DNA of 64,000 nucleotides, from the NCBI GenBank assembly GCA_964030475.1, contig CAXIPT010000038.1:103375-167374 (forward strand). Direction: 5' to 3'. The notes beneath the pieces were generated by a model. It saw nothing but the letters and a program-made list of their open reading frames with translations, searched no databases and was not told where the DNA came from. Numbering within the stretch: position 1 is the first letter of the stretch; each line of letters starts with the position of its first letter. Shown here piece by piece: positions 11,772 through 34,622 of the stretch. The translations under genes were made by a program, and so were the position numbers. Origin of the DNA: Tethya wilhelma. Taxonomy: Eukaryota > Porifera > Demospongiae > Tethyida > Tethyidae.

Positions 11772-14700
11772 GCCTGGTTGTGTGAGTGAAGAGCCTGGAT
11801 GAGTGTGCCTGAGTGTGAGTTGAACTGCCTGGTTGAGAGTATGTGTGAGTGAAGAGCCTGGTTGAGTATATGTGTGTGTATGAAGAGCCTGGTTGAGTAT
11901 ATGTGTGTGTACGAAGAGCCTGGTTGAGAACGAAGAGCCTGGTTGAGTGTATGTGTGAGCAAAGAGCCTGGTTGAGAGTGTGTGTGAGTGACTCGGAGAA
12001 TGTATGAACTTTGAACTGGATTCCATCAAGTGCTACTGTCGACACTGACTGCTGACAGCATTGACCTTTTCACGGAACAAATTTGCAGTGGGTGAGTCGG
12101 TTAATGCACAAAATGTTATACACACATATTAAATCTAGCTGCTAAAATATTTTTACTGACAGCTAGCTAGACTTTATATCTGATAATATTAAGTCTTAAT
12201 TCATAAAAATGAAAGTACACATGTACACCACACACATGCACATCTATACAATAAAGCGGACATCCATGGATTGTTCTACCAATCATCCAACTACCGTATT
12301 GATCACTTCAACCAATATAAAGACTCATTCTTCACATAACAACACAAAAAAGGAGAGTTAAAGAAAGTGGTATGTGGGTTGCATGGGATGGTGTATATGG
12401 TGTATGATGTGCATGTAAGGTGGAAATAATTATGATTATGTATGGTGTATTTTTATGGTATAATATTTATTATGTGGTATGATAATGTGGTATTATGGTG
12501 TATGTATGTAGTGCACTGGTGCATTAGTACAACATGCAACTTAATTCTCTGTAATGCATGTGCATAAGTGGATCGCAAGCAGCACAGTAGGAGATCGCAA
12601 GCAGCAGCACGTGGTAGATATGCACACACACTCACACCTTCACTCCAGTAGTCTCCATCGTCAATGACAACAAAAGGTACTAGGTATTATAATGTATTAA
12701 GTTGCGTGTATAACTAATGCACATTCATAACACGTCGTACGAGTTGCGGAATGAACAAGAAATGCTGAACGACTGGCTCAAAAAAAGCTCATAGGCTGGC
12801 TTGCAGCAATGCTCGTGATTTTTGACTTTTTTTTTTATCCTTTTCCTTGTCTAGACAAGATATGCTCTGAAGGCTGGCTTATCTCATGAATTTTTGACTC
12901 CATTTTTTTTCCCCGCTGTTTTTTTGTTGTCGTTTTCCCCTTTCATTTTTTCCCATGTCTACACAAAAAGACAGCTGCCTTTTTCTAGTCGTGGATTAGG
13001 GCTCTGCGGGGCGATACCACGTTAAAAAAAAGCGAGTGCATGTGGCATATCTCTTGGGTCACTTGGAAAGTGCCACATTTAGTGTTCCATATATTATATC
13101 ACATGGCTTTATGGGACTAGCTACATGTATATAGATGATCAATAACTATCTGCAGCTGATTACCGTAAAAAGGAAATTTTCATGTTCAAAATATTTCATA
13201 AACAAAAATTTTCGGATAATTATTTAGTTTTCGTAAATGCGGTACATACTAAATTTTTAATTGTTATCACATTCAGAAGTTCACATTTTAATTTTCGTAA
13301 ATGCAGTGTCATACAAAAATTTTTGAACTACGAAATTTCCCGATCTACGGTACATCTATGCTTGAGGTTGTACATATAAATTTAGCACAAAAAAAGCCAA
13401 GGATATGGTCATGTGCCAAAACTCAGCTTGTTTCATCTCTTTTGAGAGCATTGCCCATTCCTACATGAAATTCATTTTATTACTCATTCATTCACTTCTA
13501 TAATTATCATAGTGGTGTAAACTTGAAATGTATGAAGACTATCAGACACACTTGTCAAGCCTCATAATTATTTATGCACTTTATATCACAAAAAGTGAAA
13601 TCGAGAGATATTTCCGTTACTGTAGATTCCATCAGAGTCAGTCTCTAAAAAAGCTAGAGTACTATAATTATAGTAGCTTAGAAGGATGATTCAAATGTCT
13701 AGCATTAAATGGTAAAAATCATGTCGATAGATAGTGAATTTTATTCTAAGTTTCAAGTTTTATATACTTTGTTCAGACATTATATTTTATGATGAAACAA
13801 AAGTATAAAAGAACGTAGTTCCCTTATTAGTAATCTGTGCTCAGTTAGCCTCACAGCAAGTTTGATGTCTTATCTGTTTCACTAGGTTTTTATGATGACA
13901 AAAATTAATATTTGTGTATTATGCATGTGTCCGCGGTATTTGGCCCATTCCTAATATATCACTACGGTGTGTATGAAATACATCAGTTAATAATGAATGT
14001 TTTATTGATATGGTGTAAAATTGTTCATACCTGCATCGGATTCTTCCATTCTGAGCTGAGCCCTCAAACAAAACGACATCTTGATTGGGGTCACGTTGGC
14101 TTCCCCTCTCAGGACTAGCCAGGTTCCAGTTGTCGAGGGCAACCACCATGTCAGAGGTGGGGTCTTGAACACACGCCACCACATCAGATGAAAACTGTTA
14201 GAAAAATAATAATAACAAAAATTATTATTTCAAGTTAGTAGTCACACAGTCACTAGTATAGGGCGGACTATACTATGTGCATGGAGAGACTTCTATAGCT
14301 CAGACAGCTAAAGTCAAACTTTTCCATGGACTTAAAATTATAATGGGATCACCTAAGTCAGCAGGAATTTGGAGGAATGAGGTTCTTATTAAATTCCACC
14401 TGATTTAAGAATGCTGGTAGAAAACATTCTTATTATCCAGCTGATTTCAAAATTTCAAGCACCATTGAAAAGAGCTCTTTCTTGCAGTTCTTTTGGTTGC
14501 TTTTTCAGCTGCCTATACACCTTACCAGTCAAAAGTTAGCTGTTTTGTCCCATAGGAAAAGTATTGCATGAATGCCCCTTACAGCGGCATTCTCAAATCA
14601 GATGGACTTTAGTATGATTATAACTACCGTAATTTGGCTAATATTCGCATTGGGGAAATTTTTGTACACATTGTCGTGTGCGAAAACTAAACACTCGAAA

Positions 14701-15086
14701 TTTTGACGACCCATTACCAATATTAATGCGGGCGCTACGCATGTACGAAAATTAAAAACGAAAAATTTTAACGTTTGGAATATTTTCAATGCGAAAATAT
14801 CTCAAACTATGGTATCTGACAACTTACCATGTTCTGTGTCTCCGAGAAGCCCACAGCTACCCAACCTTCAGCTATTCCCTCTAGGTAGATGTCCAGGTAG
14901 CCACGGTTTGCTCTGTTGGTGTTGATGCCAATGAAAATGTTGCACTCGGATGGAACACAGTCAGATGGTGTCCTGAAGATAAGTCGAGAGTCTTCAGGTT
15001 CAATGGATGGAGGAGCAAGGCCTTCAGGTCCAGTTGGAACCTCTGTTGGAGAGGTAGTGCCAGGCTGCACAGTCTGTGCACGTGTC

Positions 15087-15118
<32 letters not shown>

Positions 15119-15119
15119 T

Positions 15120-15185
<66 letters not shown>

Positions 15186-15186
15186 N

Positions 15187-15231
<45 letters not shown>

Positions 15232-18200
15232 ACATGTTCCCAAAGCTTAAGTTGAAACGATTTAACATTATAATTAAATACCTGAACACAAATAATAATA
15301 ATGATTATTATTAAACACACCTCATCCAATTTTGGATTGAATCTTTCTTCTGTTCTGACTGGAATTGTATCGTGAAAATTTCCTTCAAGGGCAGTTAAGG
15401 AGGTCGAGCCTGAAATACTTGCAATCCGACGGGTGAACAAAATGTAGAGATCGTTGTCAAGATTTATATCTTGAGATGAATCACTGCCTTCAATACGCTT
15501 TGCAACCCTAGACAAGGGAGAATAAGATTAAAAGTGTATCTGGTTTGAGAATGCTGGCAAAAAAAATCTAATAACTCTTATTTTCCAACCAGTTTCAAAA
15601 TTTTACGTAGCCACCATTGAAAACCACTCATTCTCCCTGTTCTTTCGTTTTGGCTTTGTCAGCTTCCTATGCCTACTTACTAGTCAAAAGTTAGCTATTT
15701 CGTCCCATAAGAAAAGTATTGCATGAATCTCATTATTTTACTTTTGGAAGCATTCTCAAACCAGATGGACTTTAGGGAAAGAATTTACTACTGAAATAGG
15801 ATTCATCAGATCGATTTATTATACCTGCACCAAATTCTCCCATTAGCAGCTATTCCTTCAAAAAGTTGGATATCTTGAGTTGCATCTCTGATGCTATTTC
15901 TCTGAGGTGAACTAGGATTCCAACTGTCCACAGCATCAATCACATTGGTAACAGGGTCACGGACACAAGCTACAACATCTGTTGAAAACTGTGAGATAAT
16001 AGGAAATATTTTTATATACAGTAATGATCGTAATAATAACTATTCTAATAATTCACTGTATGAAAGCTGTGCAGTCATTTATACTGCAAACATTCCCAGT
16101 ACGGTAGTACTGGGTATACTAAGGAATGGCACGGATGCCACATTAGCGCAATACAAATATTCACCTTAATAACTCTGCAAAAAATGAGCGCTTGGCACTA
16201 TAAGGCTTATAAAGCTTCATTTTTGATATTAAAAACAGCTCAGTAAACATGAACTCTTTGGCAGATATCAGTTTAGAAGCCAAGTACATAGATATGATCC
16301 ATGATTTATTATGATAAGGTATACAATCTCTGGACACTGTCTCAATGCATAATCCCTGATGATCACAACAGATCTTAGTCTCTTAATTTATTAATTACCA
16401 TGCTCCTTGTATCTGAGAAGCCCACAGCCAGCCAACCATTAGCCTGCCCTTCCAAGTAGATGTCTAAGAATCTGCTGTTTCCAGGGTTGGTGTCAATACC
16501 AACAAACACATCACACTCAGATCGAATACAACCTTCAGGAGTGCCAAAAGTAAGACGATAATCTTCTGGTTGGATTGCCTATAAACAAACAAACATAAAG
16601 CTAATAAAAATCCTCAATCATGCAGACAAATAATATTTTTCTACATAATTTATGGCCAAGTAAAACTATACAGTCATATTGTTCAGGCCTCAATATGCAA
16701 CTATAGACTTAGAGAAATAATTACAGTAATTTTCCTAAAACTATCATGCATGTTCCTAACACAGTAATAAGCATGAATAATTACAGGGAGCCAGAATAAG
16801 AGGAGATTGAGCTGAGGTGGTTACTTAGGTTCATAGCAATGCTTTAAAAAGTAAGCAAACAAGGCATGTTGCAATTCAGCACATGACTATGTCTTTTCAT
16901 TTTTGATCCTTCATGCATTCTACATGTCATATAAAAATAATTTATTAATGACATGGTTCAAACAAAGATCAATACATACAATAGTTTGACCAATCAGTTG
17001 GATAGCTAAGTGGAGTGAAGTAAATAGGAACAGGCATTGCTATTGCAAGGCAATGTCGCATGTTTTATGAATAAATCTTGCAATCTAACCTATAGATTGC
17101 AAGATTTAGGCATAAACGCAATGTGGCAAAATTATTTCATGCGACATTGCCTTGTTTCTAAAGCACTGCTCTACAAAAAGCTTGCATGAGTAGCAGTGAT
17201 AGTAAAAATTAGAGCAGACTATAATACACATGCACATGCCACGTGAATATAATTTAAAGATTTCTAGCTCCTGTTCACATTTAGGCAGAAAGCGAGTGTA
17301 AAAGGCACTATTCCAGATGAAAAGAAGTTGCTTTGTGTAGTAAAAACCAGTTTGATGCTTCTCTGAAAATCTCATTCAAGTATTAAAGTCAGCAAGAGAG
17401 TAAGAAAAAAATTGCACCAACAGTAGGTGTGGATTCCGACTAGCACTCTCTGAGCACTCAGAAAAGTGTCTGTGAGTTTAAGTACTTGAGCTTCTGACCA
17501 AGTTATGAAAGATTAATTGTTTTACTAGATTTTTAGTGCTACTGAAACATTTTGTATTGTATCTGTGGGACATATGGCCCATTCTGCTCTCTGCATGAAT
17601 CTACATATTAAACCTTTAGCAGAATATCATATGCACAGTAGTACATATAGTAGGAGTAAACTGCCAGAAAAACTCTACTCTTTTACTAGTAATTAATCAG
17701 CACATCAATAATTATAATTACAGGGGGAACCAGATTAGGAGGTAGGGTTGGTCGAGGAGGTGTGGTAGGTCCTGGAGGTATGGTAGTTCCAGGAGGTGTG
17801 TTAGGTCCTGGAGGTGTGGTAGTTCCAGGAGGTGTGGTAGTTCCAGGAGGTATAGTTCCAGGAGGTGTGGTAGGTCCTGGAGGTATGGTAGTTCCAGGAG
17901 GTGTGTTAGGTCCTGGAGGTGTGGTAGTTCCAGGAGGTATGGTAGTTCCAGGAGGTGTGGTAGGTTGTGTGGTTTGGGGTGGGTTCATAGCAGCAATTGG
18001 CTGTACAGATAGACAATAATGTGACAGCATAAAAATTAAATTTTACGTGATGAGCAGTCAAGTACACTATAGCGAAGTACACGTACTAGCTAATTTTGAA
18101 GTATTTTGACTTAGAATGAATAACAACCAACCAACATGTAGGAGTGGCCCCCATACACTGCCATTCTGTTTGTCCGTACACATTAAGCAAAGATTATCCA

Positions 18201-21116
18201 ACATTCTGTAGCTAGACTCTGAAAGACCGACAAGTAACATGCAGTAGCAGCGTGAAGGAACATATACAAAAAGCACACATCAACACATGCAAAAAGTATT
18301 TGGACAGCAACTCAATAATCTTTGATTTCTGTAAAGTTTATTGATAACATATGCACTCATTACCCTGCCTATAATAATGATAATAATAATATTATAGGCG
18401 ATACGATTATAAAGGTGAAGACTGTCGTGTATGACATATATATAGGTTATGCTAGGCTATATAAGGTGGCCTGTCCCACTCATCAGATGTAAATCCATAA
18501 CTATTTGCATCTACCAGGACGTAGATTATGCATCCCCCGTACGTAATATATACTACAGTGGATGACATACAGCATGACACTGCATGGCATGAACAATAAT
18601 AAATTCATACATATACAATAATACATAGTCTATCGAGCTAGACCCTTTTCTCACCGCTGCCTAACACCAGGGAGAGAAATCCCCCTGTCGCATGTCAGGG
18701 GTAGAAAAAAGGGTCTAGCTCGATAGACTAAATAATACATAGCAAAGTTTATCCTTATAGTGGCAAGTTTTTTTTTGTCAATGTATAGAGCACTTTCATA
18801 TGAAAGCATTTTTTTGCAAATTTGGGGTGGTTCACGTAGCAGCTGCCTTCTGATGTACAGCTAAAGTACTGACTGTATATGGGGGAAAGAATACAAGTCT
18901 GGATTTTTTACTTACTGCAGCAACAAGAGCTTGCTTAAAGGGGATTTTGACACTACAGTGGAACTTCTCTATAACGGACAAGTTGGGAGCGGATGTTTTG
19001 TTCTTTGTAGAGAAGTTGTACATGTCCTTTTTATATAAGAGGTTGTAAATATAGATTACCTTTTTATTAATTTTTTAAAACTATGCCGGCAACACTAGCT
19101 ACCTAGTTACAATGAAATTTAACCATTGAGAGGCTGATAAACATAGCTAGCTGCTAATAACATTAAGTTGGAAATCTTGAATTGTTCCTGGTTATAAAGT
19201 ATTCTAAATTGTGCATAGTCTTTAAGCCTGAATTAGTTTGCTTCAACTGGCCATCATGCATATGTATTATACTTGCAAGCATCCTACCTCTCTCAGTTTT
19301 TGGAAAGTCTGGAGTCATGCAACATGGCTTTTCAGTTCATTGCTGAATTTATAAACTGACTGGAAGCAGTGGCGTCGTATCTAGCATCGTGCTAAACTGA
19401 GCAGGGCTCAAGACAAGCGCAGTTCAAAGAATTAGATTAAATATAAGCTGATAAGACTTTAAATTCACTTTCAAGAGTGAAATTATACACAAGATAGGAG
19501 AAAAGGCCGAAAAAAACTCAGAACTCAATGCAGAAAAAAATTTCCAGATCTTATCTGTATCCTGTTTATTGTGGCTTCTCACATGTGCAATTAAGTGCTG
19601 TCTATACCAGCTAGTGCCCAAAAAAGTGTTAGGCATTGCATAAAGTTTGTAATCTGTAAGAGAGAGCCTCTAGGCAAATTGATGACTTAACTTTAGGTTT
19701 TGCTAGTTCTTTACGATGATATAATATGGGACATTCGGCCCATTCCTATATATTCCTACTACCGCACGTATTATATTAAATCATACGATAAATTTTACTG
19801 TCCTGTCTTTAAAATTATACAATAACATAATATTATAACAGTTACTATGCATGTACTTACTGGGAAGGCAAACACATTTGATACACTACGTGTGTGATGT
19901 TGTCGAATAGCAGTAGGTGATACTAAATTGTTTCCAGAAGCAGCTAGTATGTACAAGTTGTTCCTCAGAACGATAATGATCTTGGACAGAATCACTACCA
20001 ACAATACGCTTTGCTACCCTATATTATATGTGTGTATGAGTGAGAATGTGTGTATGTGTGTGGGTGTGTGAGTGTACATACACAATATATCATGTCTGCC
20101 AGACTTTGTAAATAAATAACTCACGAGCATCGAATCCTTCCATTCTCATATGTGCCGCTGAATAGCATCACATCTTGATCCAGAGTAGGGTCTCGCTGGT
20201 TGCCACGACTTGTTGAAGGGTTCCAAGTGTCTAGAGCTCGAATCATGTCATTACTACTTGCATCCCTAGTACAGACTACCACATCAGCATTGAACTATAT
20301 TGTGTAAAAGAAGTTTTCAGAGTGACTATTTTAGCTGTTGCTAAAACATAATAATTATTGCAACTTTCGAGTAAGTTAGGAATATAACTTCAATGATTTT
20401 CTTACCATACTCTGTGATGGAGAAAATCCAGCAGCAACATAACCAGTAGCTGCTCCCTCGATATAAATGTCCACATAGTTACTGTCTCCCTGGCTTAGGT
20501 TGACTCCAACAAAGATGGAACAAGATGGGTCTCCACACCCGGGTGGATGTGAGTAGATGAAATTATAATTTGTAGGATTTGTCTACAAAACATGTCAATT
20601 ATGTTGTTAAAGTAGGTAGAAAAAAAAAACAACAAAAAACTATGTGCGCTCAAAAAAACGTTCTTTCCTCGTTCCCCGGAAACACTCTGCGCGTAGCTGG
20701 AAGGGGGTGGGGCTCTGTATCTCAGACGCGACGTACTACAGTAAGTGGGCGTGGTGCTTCAAAAATTTTCGGCGCGAAAACCCTCATGCACGATCACTTA
20801 GCGTCGTCCTCCAGTCCGGCCCCGTACTCACAGACAGTCGATCTTCTGTCCTATAGTTATAAGCCCCTGGCTAGACCATCTAACAAGCACGCAAGCCATG
20901 CTGGGCGAAGGGCTGGCCACGCAAGACTAAATGAGTCAATGAGCTTGTGTTTCTTTTGCAAACACAGTGGTTTGATACAATAGATCGTCCACACAAAAAT
21001 ACAGTGCCGTAGAATAAAAATGTTATGCTTACCGATGGTGCAGTCGGTACAGAAACAGATTCTTCAGCAAGAAAAGCTGTAATCACAAGCAGAAAAAATA
21101 AAGCACGACTCTTCAT
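7121..21116 (-). CDS. Triple-DOMON cytochrome b561 membrane protein
   Basis: Exons: 21033-21116, 20406-20582, 20125-20294, 19861-20018, 17722-18000, 16399-16578, 15825-15988, 15321-15507, 14828-15085, 14031-14194, 8762-9119, 8478-8671, 8245-8304, 8130-8170, 8008-8069, 7628-7795, 7121-7410; about 995 codons. The start encodes a signal peptide (MKSRALFFLLVITAFLAEE). Three DOMON domains follow, each spread over similarly phased exons (DIYLEG, GWVAVGFS, FSSDVVAC, NGRIRCR). A Pro/Thr linker separates domains 1 and 2. The end is a b561-type core with KAHGIFMLIAW, KAHFAIGF and FNLIHGTCVG, a Lys-rich cytosolic stretch and a last hydrophobic helix. DOMON domains bind heme or sugar, and b561 cores move electrons across membranes from ascorbate, often to reduce ferric iron. 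The layout matches FRRS1/SDR2-like proteins. Two frame problems remain: one extra base in exon 19861-20018 and a (CA)n of unsuitable length in 8478-8671. Confidence 0.85.
7801..7908. repeat. (TG)n microsatellite next to a 3' splice site
   Basis: A long TG run with one N at 7830 ends three bases from the acceptor CAG (7796-7798) of exon 7628-7795; on the transcript it reads as a CA run in the place of the polypyrimidine tract. Confidence 0.85.
8585..8619 (-). repeat. (CA)n tract inside a b561 coding exon
   Basis: The only good acceptor upstream (TTTGTTTGTAG, exon start 8671) places this dinucleotide run in coding sequence just before the second b561 helix (LMVVSLILGSTGF). It would code for alternating His-Thr. 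With the length given, the exon has 194 bases, two more than a multiple of three, so the b561 frame is lost unless the tract differs by one repeat unit less or two more. Confidence 0.6.
9541..9935 (+). CDS. CpG-rich promoter-like block and exon candidate nested in an intron
   Basis: In the 4.9-kb intron between b561-gene exons 14031-14194 and 8762-9119 lies a GC-rich island with NRF1-like motifs (TGCGCATG at about 9547, CATGCGCGCATGCG at 9561-9574) and an ATF/CRE-like TGACGTAA at 9587-9594. A plus-strand frame runs open from ATG 9552 through a possible donor (TTGCAG|GTACAC, about 9923) to a stop at 9935. The 127-residue product has no domain I recognise. No second exon could be joined with confidence. 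It may be the first exon of a nested antisense-strand gene or a non-coding transcript start. Confidence 0.35.
10150..10381 (+). pseudogene. Unrecognised coding-like remnant
   Basis: Two plus-strand frames look protein-like and follow one another: one with SDWTKPSTQVKIMFKGALTS (about 10180-10245), then, one base out of frame, a stretch with KPASDYLYFYAVAKAD (about 10275-10325) ending in TAA at 10379-10381. The amino-acid mix looks coding, but I cannot assign a family. It lies downstream of the nested exon candidate and may belong to it or be a decayed insertion. Confidence 0.25.
10845..11280. repeat. Imperfect tandem repeat, about 140-bp unit
   Basis: Three diverged copies begin near 10860, 10993 and 11140. 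Each holds the phrase GTGGATGTGTTGGAAATGTT or a close variant, then a TTTCG/TTTGG...GAATGGTA stretch, and two share ATAATGATAAACA followed by GCGTC(T/C)GAC. No coding signal is clear. Confidence 0.6.
11508..11610. repeat. Short tandem repeat, about 50-bp unit
   Basis: Two to three copies share ACAGGCTGGGGTATCACT, then TGTGCTACTGGTGATC or TGTTACTGGTGGTC. A third, shorter copy contains GGCTGGGGTATA. Confidence 0.6.
11721..11998. repeat. (GA)n run followed by a GAGCCTGGTTGAG minisatellite
   Basis: About 45 bases of GA repeats (11721-11765) lead into about eight units of 13-42 bases centred on GAAGAGCCTGGTTGAG with a TGTGTGAGTG or TATGTGTGTG spacer. Open frames through it have no functional meaning. 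Confidence 0.85.
12060..13160. other. Intronic non-coding region
   Basis: This part of the large b561-gene intron is AT-rich with simple TGGTATAATG-like stretches near 12360-12500 and poly(T) runs near 12830-12960. I see no gene. Confidence 0.35.
13161..13352. mobile_element. Short inverted-repeat element (TACCGTA family)
   Basis: The ends are imperfect inverted repeats: TACCGTAAAAAGGAAATTTTC on the left and, read on the other strand, TACCGTAGATCGGGAAATTTC on the right (each shown once here; match about 75 percent). The inside is AT-rich with TTTTCGTAAATGC repeated. It has no coding capacity, as expected of a MITE. Confidence 0.6.
13385..13985. mobile_element. Diverged copy of the AAGGCATG / GCCCATTCCTA foldback family
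   Basis: It shares ordered blocks with the copies at 40340-41355 and 47098-48185: TCATGTGCC...AGC, GCATTGCCCATTCCTAC, TCATTCACTTCTATAA, a later GAACGTAGTTCCCTT, and a terminal GGCCCATTCCTA near 13940. It is non-coding. Confidence 0.55.
14396..14613. mobile_element. MITE, CCATCTGGTTTGAGAATGC family
   Basis: The left end has CCACCTGATTTAAGAATGC and the right end GCATTCTCAAATCAGATGG, near-perfect inverted repeats. Internal phrases (CACCATTGAAAA, AAAAGTATTGCATGAAT) recur in the other three copies. Confidence 0.75.
14624..14814. mobile_element. Short inverted-repeat element (TACCGTA family)
   Basis: The left end TACCGTAATTTGGCTAATAT pairs with the right end, which on the other strand reads TACCATAGTTTGAGATATTT, and both continue into TCGCATTG. 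The right end abuts exon 14828-15085 of the b561 gene within 15 bases. Confidence 0.55.
15091..15231. repeat. (TG)n microsatellite next to a 3' splice site
   Basis: A run of about 140 bases with TTTG interruptions and one N at 15186. It fills most of the intron between exons 15321-15507 and 14828-15085 and reaches the acceptor TAG at 15086-15088. Confidence 0.85.
15530..15775. mobile_element. MITE, CCATCTGGTTTGAGAATGC family
   Basis: The ends ATCTGGTTTGAGAATGC and GCATTCTCAAACCAGAT are perfect inverted repeats. It lies in the intron just upstream of exon 15321-15507 on the minus strand. It shares the internal CCATTGAAAA and AAGAAAAGTATTGCATGAAT with its relatives. Confidence 0.8.
16780..17660. 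mobile_element. Diverged copy of the AAGGCATG / GCCCATTC foldback family
   Basis: It contains ACAAGGCATGTTGCAATTCA with CACATGACTA (about 16860-16900), an inverted TGCGACATTGCCTTGTTT (about 17143), CACTAGCACTCTCTGAG-like text and a terminal GGGACATATGGCCCATTC (about 17567). It lies in the intron between exons 17722-18000 and 16399-16578. Confidence 0.55.
17742..17970 (-). repeat. Coding minisatellite for Pro/Thr linker
   Basis: Inside exon 17722-18000 an 18-base unit, read on the plus strand as variants of GGAGGTGTGGTAGTTCCA, repeats about twelve times and also forms a 36-90 base higher-order pattern. On the minus strand it encodes TTPPG/PNTPPG blocks, a stiff, probably O-glycosylated spacer between DOMON domains 1 and 2. 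Exact repeats of longer blocks suggest recent unequal exchange. Confidence 0.8.
18627..18729. mobile_element. Small hairpin element
   Basis: AGTCTATCGAGCTAGACCC at the left is repeated inverted at the right, with arms of about 23 bases and an AAAAGGG/CCCTTTT junction. The whole is 103 bp. A related right half (GGGGTAGAAAAGGGGTCTA) occurs at about 30752-30770. Confidence 0.75.
18830..19640. other. Intronic region without recognised genes
   Basis: Short open frames on the minus strand here lack splice support and family signals. The region belongs to the 1.9-kb intron between exons 19861-20018 and 17722-18000. Confidence 0.35.
19640..19775. mobile_element. Terminal fragment of the GCCCATTCCTA family
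   Basis: Ordered blocks GTAAGAGAGAGCCTCTAGGC, TTTTGCTAG, GGGACATTCGGCCCATTCCT and TACTACCGCACGTA match the right ends of the copies at 41355 and 17600. Confidence 0.55.
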
Positions 21117-21529
21117 TTTGTTTCTTTCACTCGATCAGACTTGTGGGCAAAGTATAAGTGCCACACCCCTAAATGACGGTACGGCCTACAAATAAATTTT
21201 ACAAGTGACCTTAAACTTGACCTTTAGAGAATGCAGTCTATAATTGAGCTCCATGGCCATAGGTATATAATTATACAATCATATTGCTACATCTGCCATC
21301 CGGCCACCCATTCATGCATAGGCCTATATAGGCCTGATAATAATTATTAATAATAATAGCAAAAGGTTCCTCTCTTGAATCATACAATGTCATTAACAAT
21401 AATTATAATATTATCAATAATTATTATTATTGTTATTGAAGTATTATGCATTGCTGAGAATGGATGAACCTGAGCAAGCCTTGTTCTCATTGAGCAAATA
21501 ATAATTATTCTTATAATAATAAAGTAAAA
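21117..21529 (-). promoter_or_regulatory. Promoter region of the DOMON/b561 gene and RhoGEF 3' flank
   Basis: On the minus strand, upstream of ATG 21116, there is a CACCC-type box (GGGTGTGGC, about 21165), a TATA-like TTATACTT (about 21150) and an initiator-like AGTCTGATC (about 21135). The rest toward 21530 is AT-rich with (TAA/TTA) repeats and contains the presumed 3' UTR of the RhoGEF gene. Confidence 0.35.
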
Positions 21530-33757
<12,228 letters not shown>

Positions 33758-34338
33758 CTTGGATTGAAGCCGATGTCAACAAAGAGCAAGAGTGAATCCT
33801 GTCAGAGGAAGACAAGAGAAATAGGTGAATTAATCAGAATCCATAGAATCCATAGAACAACTTCCTTCTTAATTCAGTTCACATGATACACATATTACAT
33901 TCACCACATGTGCTTTACGTACTACATGAACACAAGTATCATATCAACTGCTGTATGCTGTGAATGGTTTTGGATACATTTGTGATTGCCAGTTGAGTTA
34001 ATACGTTATTATAACAAGAATGAGAAAGACTAATTCATTGTAAACTATTAATTTTTGAGAAACACAATAAACTCCTATTAAAGTTGAAAAGACAAACAAA
34101 TTTTAATATGCTACTCAACTTGATCCAGCTACCTATTGAAACACAAACTAACTGTTTACTAATAATATCAACTATCAAAGCAATTCAAAAACAATTAGAC
34201 TGATAGTCTTTTTAGGATTATTTACTCTCTGCTCAAAACAAAGCTAGTTAGATAAACTTCTCCTTGGTCAAATCTGCTATTTATTTTGGTCTTGATCTTA
34301 CAAAATTTGATACAGACTACTCTACGAACCTAACTTAC

Positions 34339-34622
34339 CTTCCTCGTAGATAAATACACACACTGCAGTGCTTTCTGAACTCGAGTTTCTGCCGCAGTTT
34401 GCTTCCAAGCAACTCAGGGACATTCAGAGCGATGACCCCGCCCTCTAGATTTGTCTAGGTCAAAGTGCATGCTCCACGTGCTCTGTTAAGTTTGACCTTT
34501 GAACTGGATCTCAAGCTCAGCTGCTGGACCCCTCTTTTATCTATGTAGCGCTGGACCAGTGGAGTTCCCACAGACTGAAGACATATCACCATCCTCACGC
34601 TCAGAGTCACAGGCTGGAACAA
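34339..34622. promoter_or_regulatory. Divergent promoter between the RhoGEF and the PTP relic
   Basis: On the minus strand a non-coding first exon ends in GAGGAAG|GTAAGTTAGG (last exon base 34339). On the plus strand a non-coding exon ends in AACAA|GTGAGTAGG (last exon base 34622). Between them lie a GC-rich core, an E-box CACGTG (about 34476), AGGTCAAAG (34457-34465) and a direct-repeat-1 nuclear-receptor-type site, GTTCAAAGGTCAAA on the minus strand (34491-34504). HNF4/RXR-type receptors bind such DR1 sites, and sponges have receptors of that group. Transcription starts are inferred, not observed. Confidence 0.55.

Noticed and set aside
11678..12045. Three overlapping minus-strand frames with STRLF/QALH repeats
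   Set aside because: They translate the GAGCCTGGTTGAG minisatellite in all frames; no splice or family support.
17762..18019. Plus-strand Gly/Val/Pro-rich frame resembling elastin
   Set aside because: It is the complement of the Pro/Thr linker exon of the DOMON/b561 gene, which fits splice sites and phase on the minus strand.
20579..20983. 134-codon plus-strand frame
   Set aside because: It overlaps the first intron of the b561 gene, contains low-complexity and GC-rich text, and has no family or splice support.
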